Assembly: GCF_033568475.1 (NCBI RefSeq)
Contig: NW_027331831.1
Coordinates: forward strand, 9,982,001 to 10,046,000
Length of the DNA stretch: 64,000 nt
Origin: Henckelia pumila
Lineage: Eukaryota > Streptophyta > Magnoliopsida > Lamiales > Gesneriaceae
Reading direction: 5' to 3'
The position numbers and the translations under genes are program-made. Below are positions 24,905-37,600 of the stretch, one piece after another. The notes below the pieces were generated by a model. The model was not told the origin of the DNA. It saw nothing but the letters and a program-made list of their open reading frames with translations, and did no database searches. The stretch's first letter is position 1; each line of letters begins with the position of its first letter.

Positions 24905-25933
24905 ATTGGTAGAGTAATTAGAAAATCCAAAACTTTTTTTTACACAAAACAAGCATCAATAAAACGGTATCATGATTCGTTTTTATGAGACAAATTTCAA
25001 ATTTGATCAAACTCTAAAAAATATTATTTTTTATATATGTCAAAATAATTATTTTTATTATAAATATAAGTTAACAAACTCGTCGTTATACTATTTCATA
25101 GGAATCTTGCTCCATTTTTTTTTTATAAATCTAACAGACAAAATCTTTTAAAAAGATTAAGAAGATAGGGCATCCTTCATTTTTAAAAATAGAACACATT
25201 TCATTGTCGTGCTATAAAACTCATACATAAAAAATAAATAAAAACATAAATAAAGGTTATAGTAATTGGACAAGTGGCCGTGCACGTATCGGTAAATTAC
25301 ACCAAGTTTTACAGAACAACCTCGGAGGAATCCAGCCATATTCCAGTTGGATTCTCCATTCATTTCTTTTCTTTTTTTTTTTTTTTAAAAAAGTGATATC
25401 TCAATGGGTTTGGGCGTGTGGCTGGTAAACACCAGATTTTAAAAATTATCCCATACCCAATGGCCAATACTAAATCCAGATCTAAATTTTAATTTTTACT
25501 GTTTTTTTTCTGAAAAAGGAACCAATTCATTACTCAATGAGATTATCAACTAAGTACAACTTCTTGTAATCAAAAAAGAAATCCATTATGATCATGTCAT
25601 ACTTTATGAACATAAGTAATGACAAATTTCGCTGGCTTAAGAGCTGCAACATTAGCTTCGCATCGTATGTATTGAATAGCGTCGAACGCATTGTCCATAA
25701 GAAAATATTGAATTTGGACGATTGATAATCTTTTTTGACCGAAGAACCTCATCAGCTTAAGCAATAAGCACTGTTTGGATCACAACCAATGAATGAGAAG
25801 TTAGTTAATGTCACTTTCTAGTATGATTTCTCGTGATAACACAGCCAAGTCATTTTCGAAACCAAACATCTCTTCCTATTCGTTTCCAGGGGATAAAAAT
25901 TTGAACTTGAGAGAATAATGATCTAATTCTTAG

Positions 25934-25972
<39 letters not shown>

Positions 25973-27513
25973 AATACAGCAACAGAACAGGCAGGAGGGC
26001 AAGGGATAATTACGAACCATAACCGCGTAAATAGTATTGTCAGATTTGCTCACTCACATTGAGCTGGACTCAACTACAGCTACTTCGAATTTAGTGATGG
26101 ATGAACCAAGGTACGATATCCAAGGTCTCCATTCAACCATTATCTCCCATACTTTTTAAAAAAATATATAAATTATTACATGGATTGGGTCGATTTTCCC
26201 ACAAGTTTATCTTGTTACACCACAAATGGGGACCCTTTTTTTCCCCTAATATTCTTGAAACAAAGTTCATGGTATTACACCACATATGGGTTGTCACCCT
26301 CTCAACATATTCCTAAAACACACTTTAGTTAGGGGGCCAACTCAAAAGAACATGCAAGCCTAAATAATGAAGGGCTTCATTACTTTTTATAAATGAGTTG
26401 CACGAATTTGGGGACACTGCTTTGACGTTATATAAATAGTGAATTATCACATCTACAAAGCAAATTTGAAATCTTCCCAACTTTACATGCACATAACTAA
26501 CAAGGTTTTCGAGTTGAGTTCATACTAGCATAACAATAATATTCTAATGTTGAATCCAATGATTTACAATTTATTTGAACATACGTGTGTCCACATATAT
26601 TTTTTAGACCTCATATAACCAAATTAAAACTAAACCATTAGATATAGTGTGAGCTAGAGTACTACTCTTATGCTAGCATCTCATTTTTTGATATGGGGAT
26701 CGTTAGCAGTCGACTGGTACTCAGATTCACTCAATCTAATTCTAGGACCAACTTTCAGTCGATAGCGGCATACACTTGATCACTTTTCTGTCCGTAGCCA
26801 GAAACCAGGTAGAAACTCATTGCCGACGAAATATTGCAGATACTTGACTTGTATCGGTGTGAATACAGCAATCCAGAGAGTGAAACATCAAATATTAAGA
26901 CCGAGGTCAATCCCACTCAATAGGCTCATGAATTTGCTCGACTAGACATAATCCAAACGAGCTCGACTCGGGCTTATATCCAACCATCTATCATAGCGAG
27001 CAACAAGAAAGAACAATTTGTTATTATACTCCTATTTGCCTCGAATTATACACTGAAGGACCTCATTTTTTTAACTTAAAGTTCCAAACGAGCATTGACT
27101 ATTGCCTTTACATAGGAAATCGCTCCATCTAACGTCTTGTGTCTTCTACATCAATCAACATTAATCATTGATAAGACCGACTATGACAATCGATTTTAGA
27201 AAAACAAAAATGGAGAACAACTCTTGCACGAACCATTACAGAAGCAAACATGCACTCTACTCATGTCACACGAAGTTACCATCAAAACAATCACTTTTAG
27301 GCTTCAGCAACGAAAATACCATGACAAGTCGGTTACAGTTCAATCCTTTACTTGATTATGTCATCAACCTCAATAAAATGAACTTAAAGGGGTGGTACAT
27401 TCAACAAAACGATTGAAGGACAAATCAAGACAAGGTTTGCATTAAAAATTTGCATTTCGTCTTAGAATGGTGCAATTGCTTCACTCAAATCTCATTTGTA
27501 TCAAGAGTACTTA
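24905..27513. other. Intergenic region without recognised genes
   Basis: AT-rich with poly-T tracts. An AT dinucleotide run lies at about 25935-25970. Sequence from 26650 to 27500 is more balanced and lies next to the 3' end of the SAM-domain gene, so part may be its 3' untranslated region. No coding similarity was recognised in the short open frames. Confidence 0.5.
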
Positions 27514-30500
27514 TCATGGTTGCTTTCTGAGACGAGGTTGCAGTGCGAGCATGATTTTCTTCCTTGGTCCCTGCAAATTCAGAGCCTTCGATAAGAAAAT
27601 TTTGAAAGATAGACCCGATGAAACACATCATCGGTTAAAACTAGATTCATGAGATGCATCTTTCCTAAGACAGAAGGGTTTCCCTTTTCTCAGAAAAAAA
27701 AAAAAGAACTGTTGATTCTAATGTTGAGTAAAAGTTGCTATAATAACCACAAAAGAGGCTAAATAATACCCACAAGATGCCTTCAGTTGTCTCTTCAGAA
27801 AAAGTGTTAATCTTTTGTTTGGATTGTCAATGATTTTGGATTTCACATACCCACAAGAAAGCTATACATTTATAGCAGAGCGGTTTACTTAGAATGTACC
27901 TGTTTTTATGCATCGAAAGTAGGCCAACTGAGTGTATGAGCGAAGCAGTTGGCTCTCGGGGACGCGAGTGATTTAATGTCATGGATAGAAAGGGTTGATA
28001 CTTGATTTTTTCAATAAAATCATACATAAAATTTGAAAATGTTTTCAGTTGGGAGTGAGCAATCACCCACTGTAAGGTCTGCAATGTGATTTAACCACCA
28101 ACTATAGCAAGTTTTCTACAAAAACCACTGTCTACAACTGATAATTTCTATTCACTCTGATCCTCGTCTTTCTACAAACAAAACACTATTTGAGGAAGAA
28201 TGCACAACATATTTAAAATTTTCAAATCGATTTCACGTGCAATAAGACATGAAAAATCAGATATTGACAAAGCTATTACCATGGGTATTCCCAACTCTTT
28301 AAGGTCACTGTCAGTCATTCGCTTCAAAGAATACATATCCACCTGCAGAATGACACTTGTATTTAGGTAATAGAGAAAAGAAGTACGTCTATTAGGTGAA
28401 AAGTATGCCAGGGAAGAAAATGCATTGAAAGAAACTAGATAATCAAAACCATTAGGATGATATACGGCGCAGCCAAAAAATAAATGAACAATAAATTGAC
28501 TGGATCAGACTTCAGCCTAAAAATTCAATAAATAGTAAGTGCATAAAAGCATGATACTTCAACATTCTTGCAATATGATAATTTGTCTTCAGATTTTTAG
28601 TTCTTAGAAAGACTTCTGGGAAGTGAAAGAAAACACGTGCACCATTAAATAAAAGAAAGAAGAAATAAAATCTTCCGAAATTACATACCTCCTCAGCCTT
28701 AAAAAGAATGGTAAACTTTTCAAGGCCCAGTGACTTCAGAAAGATGTCAACAGTAGGGTGATCATCGGCCTGCAAGCATAAAATAGGATGACTGAAATGG
28801 TATTCTTCTTTGTAAAGCTGCAAAAGTACAACCATATCCTAAAACTTTTCTTGAATGCCAGAAGTTGTCGGTGGTGTCATTCATTGTTCCATTGGTTTGT
28901 GGAGGATTTCCTCTTTTTGTGTGTGCGTGTGTTGTGGAGGGTGGGGGGAGGTTGAGCATGGTATGATGAAAACTCATTTTCCCCGTATTCATACATAATC
29001 CATGAGGATATACATAATCCATGAGGATATAATAGCATCAAATATGAATATATGCTCAAATTATAACAAATGCAAACAAGAATTGTTTTATGATACTCGA
29101 TTGATAAGAAATGAAACTCTTCAACATATATATACAATCATACAGTCAAAGGGAGTAGAGACTTCAAATTATAAAGTTGGAGAGAGTATAAGATGCCTCA
29201 GGCCTCAGGTGCAAGCTTTGAGATCATAAAAGCTTTTTTAAAAAAATTAAGACTTTTTAATGCTCACAGAATGCTATCCCAGCAACTGCCTTAACATAAA
29301 ATAAATAGGATTTTAGTAAGACCATGCTTTTTTACAGATTGATAGTTTATTGTGCAGAGGATCTGAATTGCAGCCAATATACTAGCAGCCTAAAAAATAA
29401 TCTCCCCCCTGGTGAAGAAACAACCAGACTGTTTATCACAGTTCCCGAAAACCATAAACTCTAATAAATAATCCATCTTATGGTTTTCAAACAGGTGTCA
29501 TTTTCACATGCGAATAATACAAGATAAACAATAAACACAACCTTTTCACATGAACGGCCACACTCATGTAGTATACCAATGAATCAAGAGATTAAGAAAG
29601 AAAACTCAGCTTTGTGAGAAGTACTGCAAAAAAAATTATCTCAGGAGAGGACAGGAAACTTTATGTACACTGTACCACATATGATGTATTCTGTACTTGA
29701 CTGCTAGGTAGAGGAAGTGTTGAGACAATTGGTGCCCTGGCCGTCAGTGATCCAACAGGTGGAGCCATTTTTGTCAAGTAAGATGAAGAACTTGTGGGTC
29801 TTAAAAACTCAAAAGGATCTTTAAGAGTACTCGACCTGGTATCACCCAATGTCCTAACAGCATGCATTCTCTTTGGCTCTTCATCTCTTGCAGGTGCAGG
29901 AAGACCTCTAGAACTCATCAAAACTTCATCCGGTGGTGATCTTCGCCTTAAATGATCCAAGGTCCAGCGAGAAGAAGAATTTATCCCTGGCTCCACCCTG
30001 GTTACATTATTTGCAGTTCTTGGGCCATGTACATCAGATATCATACTAGAACGACTAATATCTGGCATACGACGTCCGCTATCCTTTGGATCAAGACCTA
30101 TTCGTCCACTTTCTCTGGCATCAGGCATGTGTTGTACCCTAGGATTGAGAAGTTGGTGAACTTTCGATAATGGCAAGTGTTGGCTAGAACTCCTGGAGAC
30201 TGACATTAACTGTCTATCATCCCTAGGCGCTGGAATGTGATGTCTAATATCCTTCGGTTCCGAATAACGTGGTCTAGTATCCCTTGTTTCAGGCAGCTTC
30301 TCCCATGCAGATACACTATTTGATGAAGATTGCGCAGGCCTTGAGAGGATGTTGCGCAGATCTTCTCCATCCTGCAGTCTCTTATGACTTTGCTTGCGCA
30401 TGTTTTTTCGAATGATTTTGTACCGGAGATCATCTCTACTAAGACGGATATCTTTTATTCAATCAAAATAAGAAACAATGAAACCAATCATATTATACAC

Positions 30501-31446
30501 CATCAATAACTCTAGCAACAACAAGGAATCTTAACCATCCAAGAAGCCAATTACCATCAGCATCAATCATAGATCCACCATCTCCCCTCATTCTGCAAAG
30601 GATAGTAACAAAAATTATATGTATCTGCCCAGCAAACATTTTACAACAATATGCAGGGTTTTTTTTTTTTGGGAAATACAACATATGGAGTTTTTAGGCA
30701 AGCACTATGCTCCACCGGGTGAACTTCACCCGGTGGAATCTTGGCCATTCATTGGGCTCGGGACCCGTGCCCAATGAAGGGCAGATGCTGCACCGGGTGA
30801 AGCACACCCAGTGTAGCATAGCCCGGGCCGAGTTTTTAGTGTCAGTATTCTTGCTAAAAGTGAAATTTGCACTAGCAGAAAAGGAAACAACTAAAAAGTG
30901 TTACAATTTCATGTCAATGGCGAAATGCAAAGAACAAAAACGTGTCGAACAAAGGAAGATCAATAGTTGATTTAAGCACTTTATCTACTGACAGACAAGG
31001 AGCAAATGTCAAACACCTCTTGTTACTGAACTGTGCCGATGAATCACCGTAATTTCCAAGCCTTTCTCTAACCGATCGTTTTGTTCCAGCATGTGGATGT
31101 GCACCAGCATAAGCACCATCAAATGAACTTCCATCCCTTTTCACCACCTACAAAATATACGCAATAGAAGAACACGATGCCACATATCACTGAGCAAACG
31201 CATAAGTTCATAAAAACCTAAAACCAGGGAAAAAGAACACCACTAACATCTTTCACTCCAATCGAAGTTATTAAACACATAATCAATCAAGGTCTGAAAA
31301 AATCTGTACTTGGCTAAATATTGGCATCATCTTGGCAGAGCAAATTCGTGATATCGTTGATAAATTTCGAAAAGTGACGAACAGATTACTACCTGACCTG
31401 TGCGTCCGAGGGTTATTGTGACCCGAGACCTCGAGGCCTCTGACAT
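27514..31446 (-). CDS. SAM (sterile alpha motif) domain protein
   Basis: Plant protein with a C-terminal SAM domain, a helical module for protein-protein or RNA contact; the cellular role is not known to me. Seven exons: 31393-31446, 31017-31147, 30555-30592, 29676-30451, 28689-28769, 28280-28342 and 27514-27570. Their phases close exactly to 399 residues. The start is basic (MSEASRSRVTITLGRTGQ, then a KRSVRERLG motif). The single long exon encodes a disordered Arg/Ser/Pro-rich linker (residues about 75-333), with repeated PRxx/PKDI-type segments. The SAM domain is at 339-397 (VDIFLKSLGLEKFTILFKAE, MTDSDLKELGIPMGPRKKI). The KRSVRERLG and SAM pieces resemble small Arabidopsis SAM-domain proteins; the long linker is the main difference. 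Most introns interrupt the SAM domain, as in those genes. Splice sites were inferred by eye. Confidence 0.85.
30698..30829. mobile_element. Fold-back MITE (Mutator-like) with 10-bp target duplication
   Basis: A GC-rich 132-bp insert in a SAM-gene intron, flanked by GAGTTTTTAG at 30688-30697 and 30830-30839. CTATGCTCCACCGGGTG (30705-30721) is inverted at 30805-30821 with two mismatches. Inside are further hairpins: CCACCGGGTGAA/TTCACCCGGTGG and TTCATTGGGC/GCCCAATGAA. A 9-10 bp duplication suggests a Mutator-type origin. Confidence 0.75.
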
Positions 31447-32239
31447 TTCCGATAAGCCAAATCTTCCAAAACCTGCTCCGAAAAATCAAAAAGTAATGAA
31501 AAACAAATGCAAAATGGGAAAGACACACTCACCAAAAAAACAATATTTGGAGAAGTTAATGAGACTTCGTTGTCGATTAAATGCTCAACTCAATTAGGGT
31601 TTCGATTGTCGCGTTCTTGACGAATAATAATTCTCGATCGAAACTTTTCGTCGTTCCATTCACAGAAAGACGTCCATACGTCGAAATGCGATTTAAAGGT
31701 GATAATTTTGTGTTCTCATTGGATTTTTGAAGTCGTTATTCAGTCTCAAAAACAAAACACAAAAAAAAAAAAAGAAAGGAAGTAATCTAAAAATAAAATA
31801 AAACAAAAACGAAAAAGGGAAGTCATTTATCCGGGGTAAATGATTTAAAAATCTCTACCAACCCTTCAACTTTATCTTAACTCCCTAACCACAATTTTCT
31901 TTATTTCAACTCCCTAGTGGTCTTATTTTTGAATTAAATATTATTTAGTAACTAATCCTTTGTACGTGGCATTGTTAACCTATCGAACCAGTCCCGATCA
32001 TGCAAGACTATCAGTTACACAAGGTTTTTAACCGATATACTCCGAATTAGGGTCCAACATGCTTCCGTAAGATGAATTAAATTCAAATACCTCTTTGACC
32101 AAAATGTCGTCGGGTCATACCTGCCGAGTTTTACGAAGTGCTCCTCACACTCCAACCACGCAGTCGCAACAGATAGTTTCTGCACAAGCTCCTTCAACGA
32201 CACCCAGCACAGCCTTAATTCTTTTCTACCTTAAGGCGT
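31447..32239. other. SAM-gene promoter region and unassigned sequence
   Basis: The first part should hold the SAM-gene promoter and 5' leader. From about 31950 to 32230 the base composition is more balanced, with a 62-codon minus-strand frame (32015-32203) that I do not recognise. No motif supports a gene. Confidence 0.45.
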
Positions 32240-32297
32240 ATGATATATAAATTTAATTATAAAATATGAGCATGAAAGAACAAGAGGTTTTAAAGAA

Positions 32298-32345
32298 ATT
32301 ATTCAGACATAATATTATTACATAAATCAACTCCTTTGAAGAGGA
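32298..32345 (-). repeat. Pararetrovirus leader, first pairing arm
   Basis: ATTATTCAGACATAATATTA on the plus strand is the inverted counterpart of sequence at 39526-39549. A second match, GAGGAGAAGA, lies further in at both places. In a transcript of the circular form, the arms would lie on either side of the primer-binding site. Confidence 0.6.
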
Positions 32346-32494
32346 GAAGACAACTTGTTTAGCTACTTATAGTATCTTTGTTCTTGAAATACATGAAAGA
32401 AAACTTAATACAATAGAAAGAAAAATATTACAATAATTTATTTGTAAGAAAACTGAAGGGAATGATCGATATCTTCAGCTTCCTTGAACACTTG

Positions 32495-32502
32495 TATTTA
32501 TA
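32495..32502 (-). promoter_or_regulatory. Pararetrovirus TATA box
   Basis: The minus strand reads CCTCAGCTATAAATACAAG downstream of the last reading frame, where caulimovirids place the promoter for the genome-length transcript. An AATAAA-like motif follows (near 32440), as expected for the terminally redundant transcript. Confidence 0.65.
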
Positions 32503-32546
32503 GCTGAGGTTCCACTCGTTTCACCGAGAAACTTCAGGAAATCTTA

Positions 32547-32656
32547 CAGCTGACTTGTATTTTTTTATGTCATTATTGATGACATCTTTTACTAATGGAG
32601 GAGGCAGCTGCCTTGTATTCTTTATGCCATTATTGATGGCATCTTTTACTAGTGGA
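32547..32656 (-). repeat. Duplicated element upstream of the pararetrovirus TATA box
   Basis: Two ~53-bp units lie head to tail (32547-32601 and 32605-32656). They share CAGCTG, CTTGTATT, CATTATTGATG, CATCTTTTACTA and TGGAG. They sit 45-160 bases upstream of the TATA box, the place for an enhancer. Confidence 0.75.
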
Positions 32657-32709
32657 GTAATCACATGTCTGCCACCTTTTTTTGACTTTATTATCCTCAC
32701 ATGTTTGCT

Positions 32710-34082
32710 TTATTGTTGTCGGGGCATCTTTTGCTTTTGAAGTAGGCCCCTGTGAAAACGCATCTTCAGTGGTCCTTGTCCACCTTTGCTTGTCTCGGAA
32801 AAATCCTTTCGATCCGTTCGGGGTCTAAAGGTTTTTCCAAATTCTGGCTCCTTCTGATTTGGGCATTCTGAGCTGATATTCTCTGACCATCGTCCAATAT
32901 GAGCCATGTTACAAAATTTTCGACGAGTTTCTTTACTCCCGACATCTTGTTGTTCCACAAAAGATTTCTCTTCTTTTCAAAGAGTTCTTCCGCAAATGCT
33001 GTAGTTTTCCCTGTCATTGTGTTTAACAGGAACGATCCATTCACAGAATTCTGATAAAATTTAAATGAAAACTTGACTTTGTCCATCTTAGTAAGACAGA
33101 CCCAAATACCCCATGCCCTTCTGGTTGAGATCTCATTTTCCCCGAAAGTGGACACTAAGGGTATTTCTTCAGTTTTAGGATCCTTGATAAATATGTGACT
33201 ATTTATATTAGGTCTCCTTAGCTTGATGAAATGAAAGGGTTCGTGTGATCTTTTCACTGTTGGTTCCGGAGCTGCACTGAAAAAGTATAACTCAAGCACA
33301 TCTCCTCTGGACAAATGATATTTATTTGCCCATGTTTCTTGGACTGCTTCCTGAATCCATTTCGGTAACTGTGATATCTCCGGGAAGCTTGGTGACGTTA
33401 TATAAACTGAGGCCAAGGCTCCAAATTCATACCAGAGCTTTACATCCTTAGGATTGACATTGTTTTTTAGCCAAACCCTTGGATATATCCCTGCCACATC
33501 AACCCTACAAGTGTTAGGGTTAATTTCACTTCTTGTACTTAATTTCTCCCACCTTTGTTGATAAACCTGAAATGGAGAAATAATAGTTGGGTTAGTATCG
33601 ATCTTAGATTTGTCCTTGTCAGTGTTGGGCCTAAAATTGAGCTCTTCTTCTTTTACCCCAGAGGCGGAGGGTTGACTTGATGAGAAATCCTCATCAATTG
33701 TTGCTTCATCCAGATCATCAAAAGCTGATGATAGATTAACACTTGTTTTTTGAGTTTTAGCTTCCTCAACATCTTGTTTTCCAACCGGTGGTTGTATTTC
33801 TTGTTTTTGTAAAACCAATGGTTTTATCATACCTTATTTATGAGAAACCAATGGTTTCTCTATAGCCTTCACAATTGGCCCTTGAATAGCAGCCCATAGT
33901 TGTGTTTGAGCTTGCATAGATCCTGTAATTCGATTAGATACTTTGATTCGATCAGCTTGTTGTAACCTGCCGGTCATTTCAGCATTAATGGCTAACTGGT
34001 TGAACTCGGTTTGAAGCAACCCAAGGTGTTCCCTGAGATGCCTCTGCATTTTCATGATGGAATCCACGTCACTGCCTTCCAT
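32710..34082 (-). pseudogene. Pararetrovirus last reading-frame region (transactivator-like position)
   Basis: A fossil region between the RNase H part and the promoter. It encodes a coiled-coil-like segment (MQRHLREHLGLLQTEF), an acidic linker, and a folded part with PFQVYQQRWEKL and YHLSRGDVLELYFF. In caulimovirids with coat-before-movement order, this slot holds the inclusion-body/translation transactivator. I infer that role mainly from position. Confidence 0.6.
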
Positions 34083-34244
34083 CTCTTGTTAAGAAATCTG
34101 CAAGAATATTTTCATGAGATTTAATAATAACAATATCAAAAATATAATTTTGACATAATGCTTGTCATCTTAATAACCTAGCTTTCTCAGGTTTAGATTC
34201 AATTTTATTTCTTAGGAAAGCTTTTACCTGGGTGTTATCAACTT

Positions 34245-35658
34245 TCAGAGTGAATTTTTTAGCAAGTAAAAATAATGGTCATTTTTCAAAAGCCTTTTTA
34301 ACTGCATAAAATTCTTTTCCGTTGATATGTCATCTGATAGCCTCTGATTCTGAAAAAAGACTGCTACAGTATCTGCATGGTATTTCCCCATCTGGAGTGA
34401 TCTTGGTAAGGACTGCTGTCCACCAATCGTCACTGGCATCCGTAAATAATACCAGATCATCTTCATCTAAGGGTACAACCATTTTTTGGAGATTCTTACA
34501 TATCTCTTTTAATTGGTTTATCCCTTTAGTATGGTCATCGGTCCATATAAACCTAGCATCCTTTTTTAACAAATGACTGAACACCTTTCTGTACATTGCT
34601 AGGTTGTTAATGAACATCCCTGAAAAATTTACTACTCCAAGAAAACTCTGGAGTTGTTTTACGTCTTTGAGTTTATCTGGAAAATTCTTTACCTTTTCCA
34701 TAATATGGGGTTGCAGAATTATTCCAGTTTCATCAATCTCAATACCAAGTAATTCAATTTTCCTTGTTGCTATGACTGCTTTCTTTTCAGATAAGACCAG
34801 TCCTTCTTGTTTACAAATTTTAGAGAAAATCTCTAAGTGTTTAACATGTTCGTATATGTTTTTTGATGCTATCAGAATATCATCAATATAAACAAACATA
34901 AAGTTGAAATAATCTTTAAAAAGGTTATCCATATTTCTTTGAAATATCTGGGGTGCATTAGCCAATCTCATAGGCATAACTTCCCAAATATAGTGTCTTT
35001 GTAGAGTGGAGAAGGCTGTGAATTTCTTACTGCCTTCTTCCATTCGAATCTAGTAAAATCCAGACTTACAATCAAATTTTGAGAACACTCTAGCATTTCG
35101 TACACAGCTAATTAGGTGTTCTCTACTTGGTATGAAGTACCCATCAAACTTCAGGATTTTATTAATATCTTGGTAGTTAATAACTAGCCCGAGTTTCTCT
35201 CTTTTTATTTCACCTTGATTTCTAACCAGAAAACCTGAGTTGCTATACGGTGAAACTCCTTCTTTGATTAAACCAAGGTCCAAATGTTCCTTGATAATCA
35301 TTCTCATATCCTTTTGATATGTTATGTTCATCGGGATAGGCTTATATCTGACGAATTCATACTCTTTGCCTTCCTTTAGAGTAAGACTCGCTTTGAGTTG
35401 ATTTCTATCCCACCATGCCAAAGGATGCTCGTTGTAACTTTCTTTGAGTCTCTTTTTGACATCTTCAAGGGATACCTTATTTTCTAACTCTATATCTCTG
35501 TGATTTAGAGTTACCTTGAGAAGCTCCATATCCTCTGTTTGGAGTTCTTGTTCTGTTGTTATTTCCAACATGGTTTCTCCAAACCTTCTTGGATCTTTCA
35601 TTTTCGGGTGAAAAAGTTGTCCTTTATCACCACGCTGGCTGCGAAATATTATCGGCAA
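34245..35658 (-). pseudogene. Pararetrovirus reverse transcriptase-RNase H region
   Basis: The fossil pol core. The RT palm motif is visible (FMFVYIDDILIASKN, after MPMRLANAPQIFQRNMDNL), then the connection (LQSFLGVVNFSGMFI) and the RNase H start (LVLFTDASDDWW). The FxYxDDIL pattern and the lack of an integrase domain point to Caulimoviridae, not Ty3/gypsy. Confidence 0.85.
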
Positions 35659-35661
35659 TTG

Positions 35662-35946
35662 TCAATAAAAAGCAACTTTGAGTCTTTGAACTATAATTTT
35701 ATGATCACAAATTGTAGTGAACATAAGTTTTCTTGACTCATTGTCTTGTGTGTACTTCTTAAATATTTGTAAGAAGTTATTTCCTAACAGGATATCAGCT
35801 CCTGTATCATGGAAATAGATTGGTGGTGTTTTTACTTTGTACCAAGGTGTTTGTCCTGCACCTCCCATAAGGATCTCTGCTTGTTTTATTCCTTTGTAAA
35901 TAATTAAAATTCTTCGAGAGAAATCTCGTCCAGCAATTTTTGGCAA
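35662..35946 (-). pseudogene. Pararetrovirus aspartic protease region
   Basis: Part of the same fossil pol region. It contains FHDTGADILLGNNFLQIF, a DTGA-type retroviral-like aspartic protease flap region, directly upstream of the reverse transcriptase. Confidence 0.7.
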
Positions 35947-36127
35947 TTTTTCTTCACATTCTTCAGGGAAAACTCCTCTTTTTGCTGTACAAATTCCTGC
36001 TCCCGAGTCAATATAAGCTGCAAAGTACTCAGCCTTATATTATTTATACAACATCTCTATCGGAATGTATATGGAGAAAGGACTTGTTGTCATTTTTTAA
36101 AGGGATTACTAAATGGCCCCGCCATTT

Positions 36128-37600
36128 TTAACAGACTGTGTTGTAATTCAGTAATTCGATTAAGACTATATTTACCTTTAGTTTTTCTAAGGTCTCAGAA
36201 GGTAGAGTATGGTTACATATTTCTACTTCTTCAATGCATTCTAGTAAATCATGTTCATGACTTACTAATTTCAGCAGTTGCTTCTTTCTCTGTTTGTGAA
36301 CAGAGTTTTCGAATCTGATTAAGGGATTGTCCCTTATCCAATTCTCTTGGTTTTTCATTTCGTAGAATTCTTATTGAATCCTCCAAGTTTTTTCTTTTAC
36401 TATGAACTCTATTCCCTTTTCAAGGCGTTTCCATGGTTTATGGTCCTCCAAAAATTCTAGACCAAGACTGAGCTGATCCATTTCTTTTCCTGGAATTCCC
36501 CAGATTTGAACTTCCAATTCTCCAATATTTATCACTCCTTGGTAAGTTCCTTTTTCCTGTTGTTCCAAATAGTAAATCGAGTTACAAGGGAACTGGTTCC
36601 GATGACTTGTAATTTCGAATATTATTTTCACTTCTTTCCATCCTTCTGGAGATCTAAGTTTTTCTATTATAAAAAACTCTTTTTCTTCTGGTGGAATTTC
36701 TTGAATAGAAGATTTGTCTCATCTCTTGCTTGTCATTCTGTCTCCTTGAAAAGATAACATTCGGGGTTCTATTTTAAGGTCTCTGTATAGAACCGGTCTG
36801 TCTTGAATTTGAATGTCTGTTTTCTTAATTAAAGGAAACTCGATTCTTTTCGGGTATATTGCTTGAGCAACTTTTCCAAAGATCTCTGGAATTTCAATGA
36901 ACTCATTTCTAATAAATAATTCAGAATGGTGAGTATTAGAAAGAGCATATGAAATTTGATACGTAATAGAATATGGCCTATTACCTTCCTTTATTAGTCT
37001 TTTTTCCTTGAAGTTTTGATGCAACGTCAAGGCTCGACTAAAATCTCTATCAGCTAAATTGTAGGCTATTCTTGGATAAATAACTTCCACAATTTTTCCT
37101 GCACACAAATTTCCCGAGATAGTTACTAGAACCGCATCTTGTATATTCTCTATTCTTTTATCGCATACTACGATATCTATGGGTGAATCTATTCCTTCTT
37201 TAAAAGTAGCTTTGATCATAATCTGGATTGCTCCAATATGAATCCAAGACATTGTCTTTGCTACTTCTGCTTTTAATTTCTGTAATCCCTCTCGAATTTC
37301 TTCAAAGAGAATTAACTGCATCTCAATTTGATTACTGGTTAATTCCATAGGGATCGCCATTTCCCTTCTGGATACCTTATAAATCAAATTATGTCTCCTT
37401 TGTCTTAGCCCTAGGTTTCCTAAGACTCTTTCAACTTGTCCTGCCAAAAATCCTTGGCACTTTTGTAATGTTGGATTTTCTATCATAATCCTTTGGACCA
37501 TATTATGAGATATCGTGGTTTGACTAAAGAACCTAGCCAAACTTTCATGTGTTTCATGCCGAAACACTTCCTCTTTACTCTGATTCTGATTCTGATTCAT
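36128..37600 (-). pseudogene. Pararetrovirus movement protein region
   Basis: 30K-superfamily cell-to-cell movement protein of the fossil virus. It shows WIHIGAIQIMIKATF, GIDSPIDIVVCDKRI and SYALSNTHHSE, all typical of caulimovirid movement proteins. It follows the coat protein in the same direction. Confidence 0.75.

Noticed and set aside
36719-37600. Movement-protein region as a separate virus or as gag of a gypsy element
   Set aside because: The GAIQIM-type 30K motif, same orientation and tight spacing place it in the single pararetrovirus fossil; no LTRs or integrase flank it.
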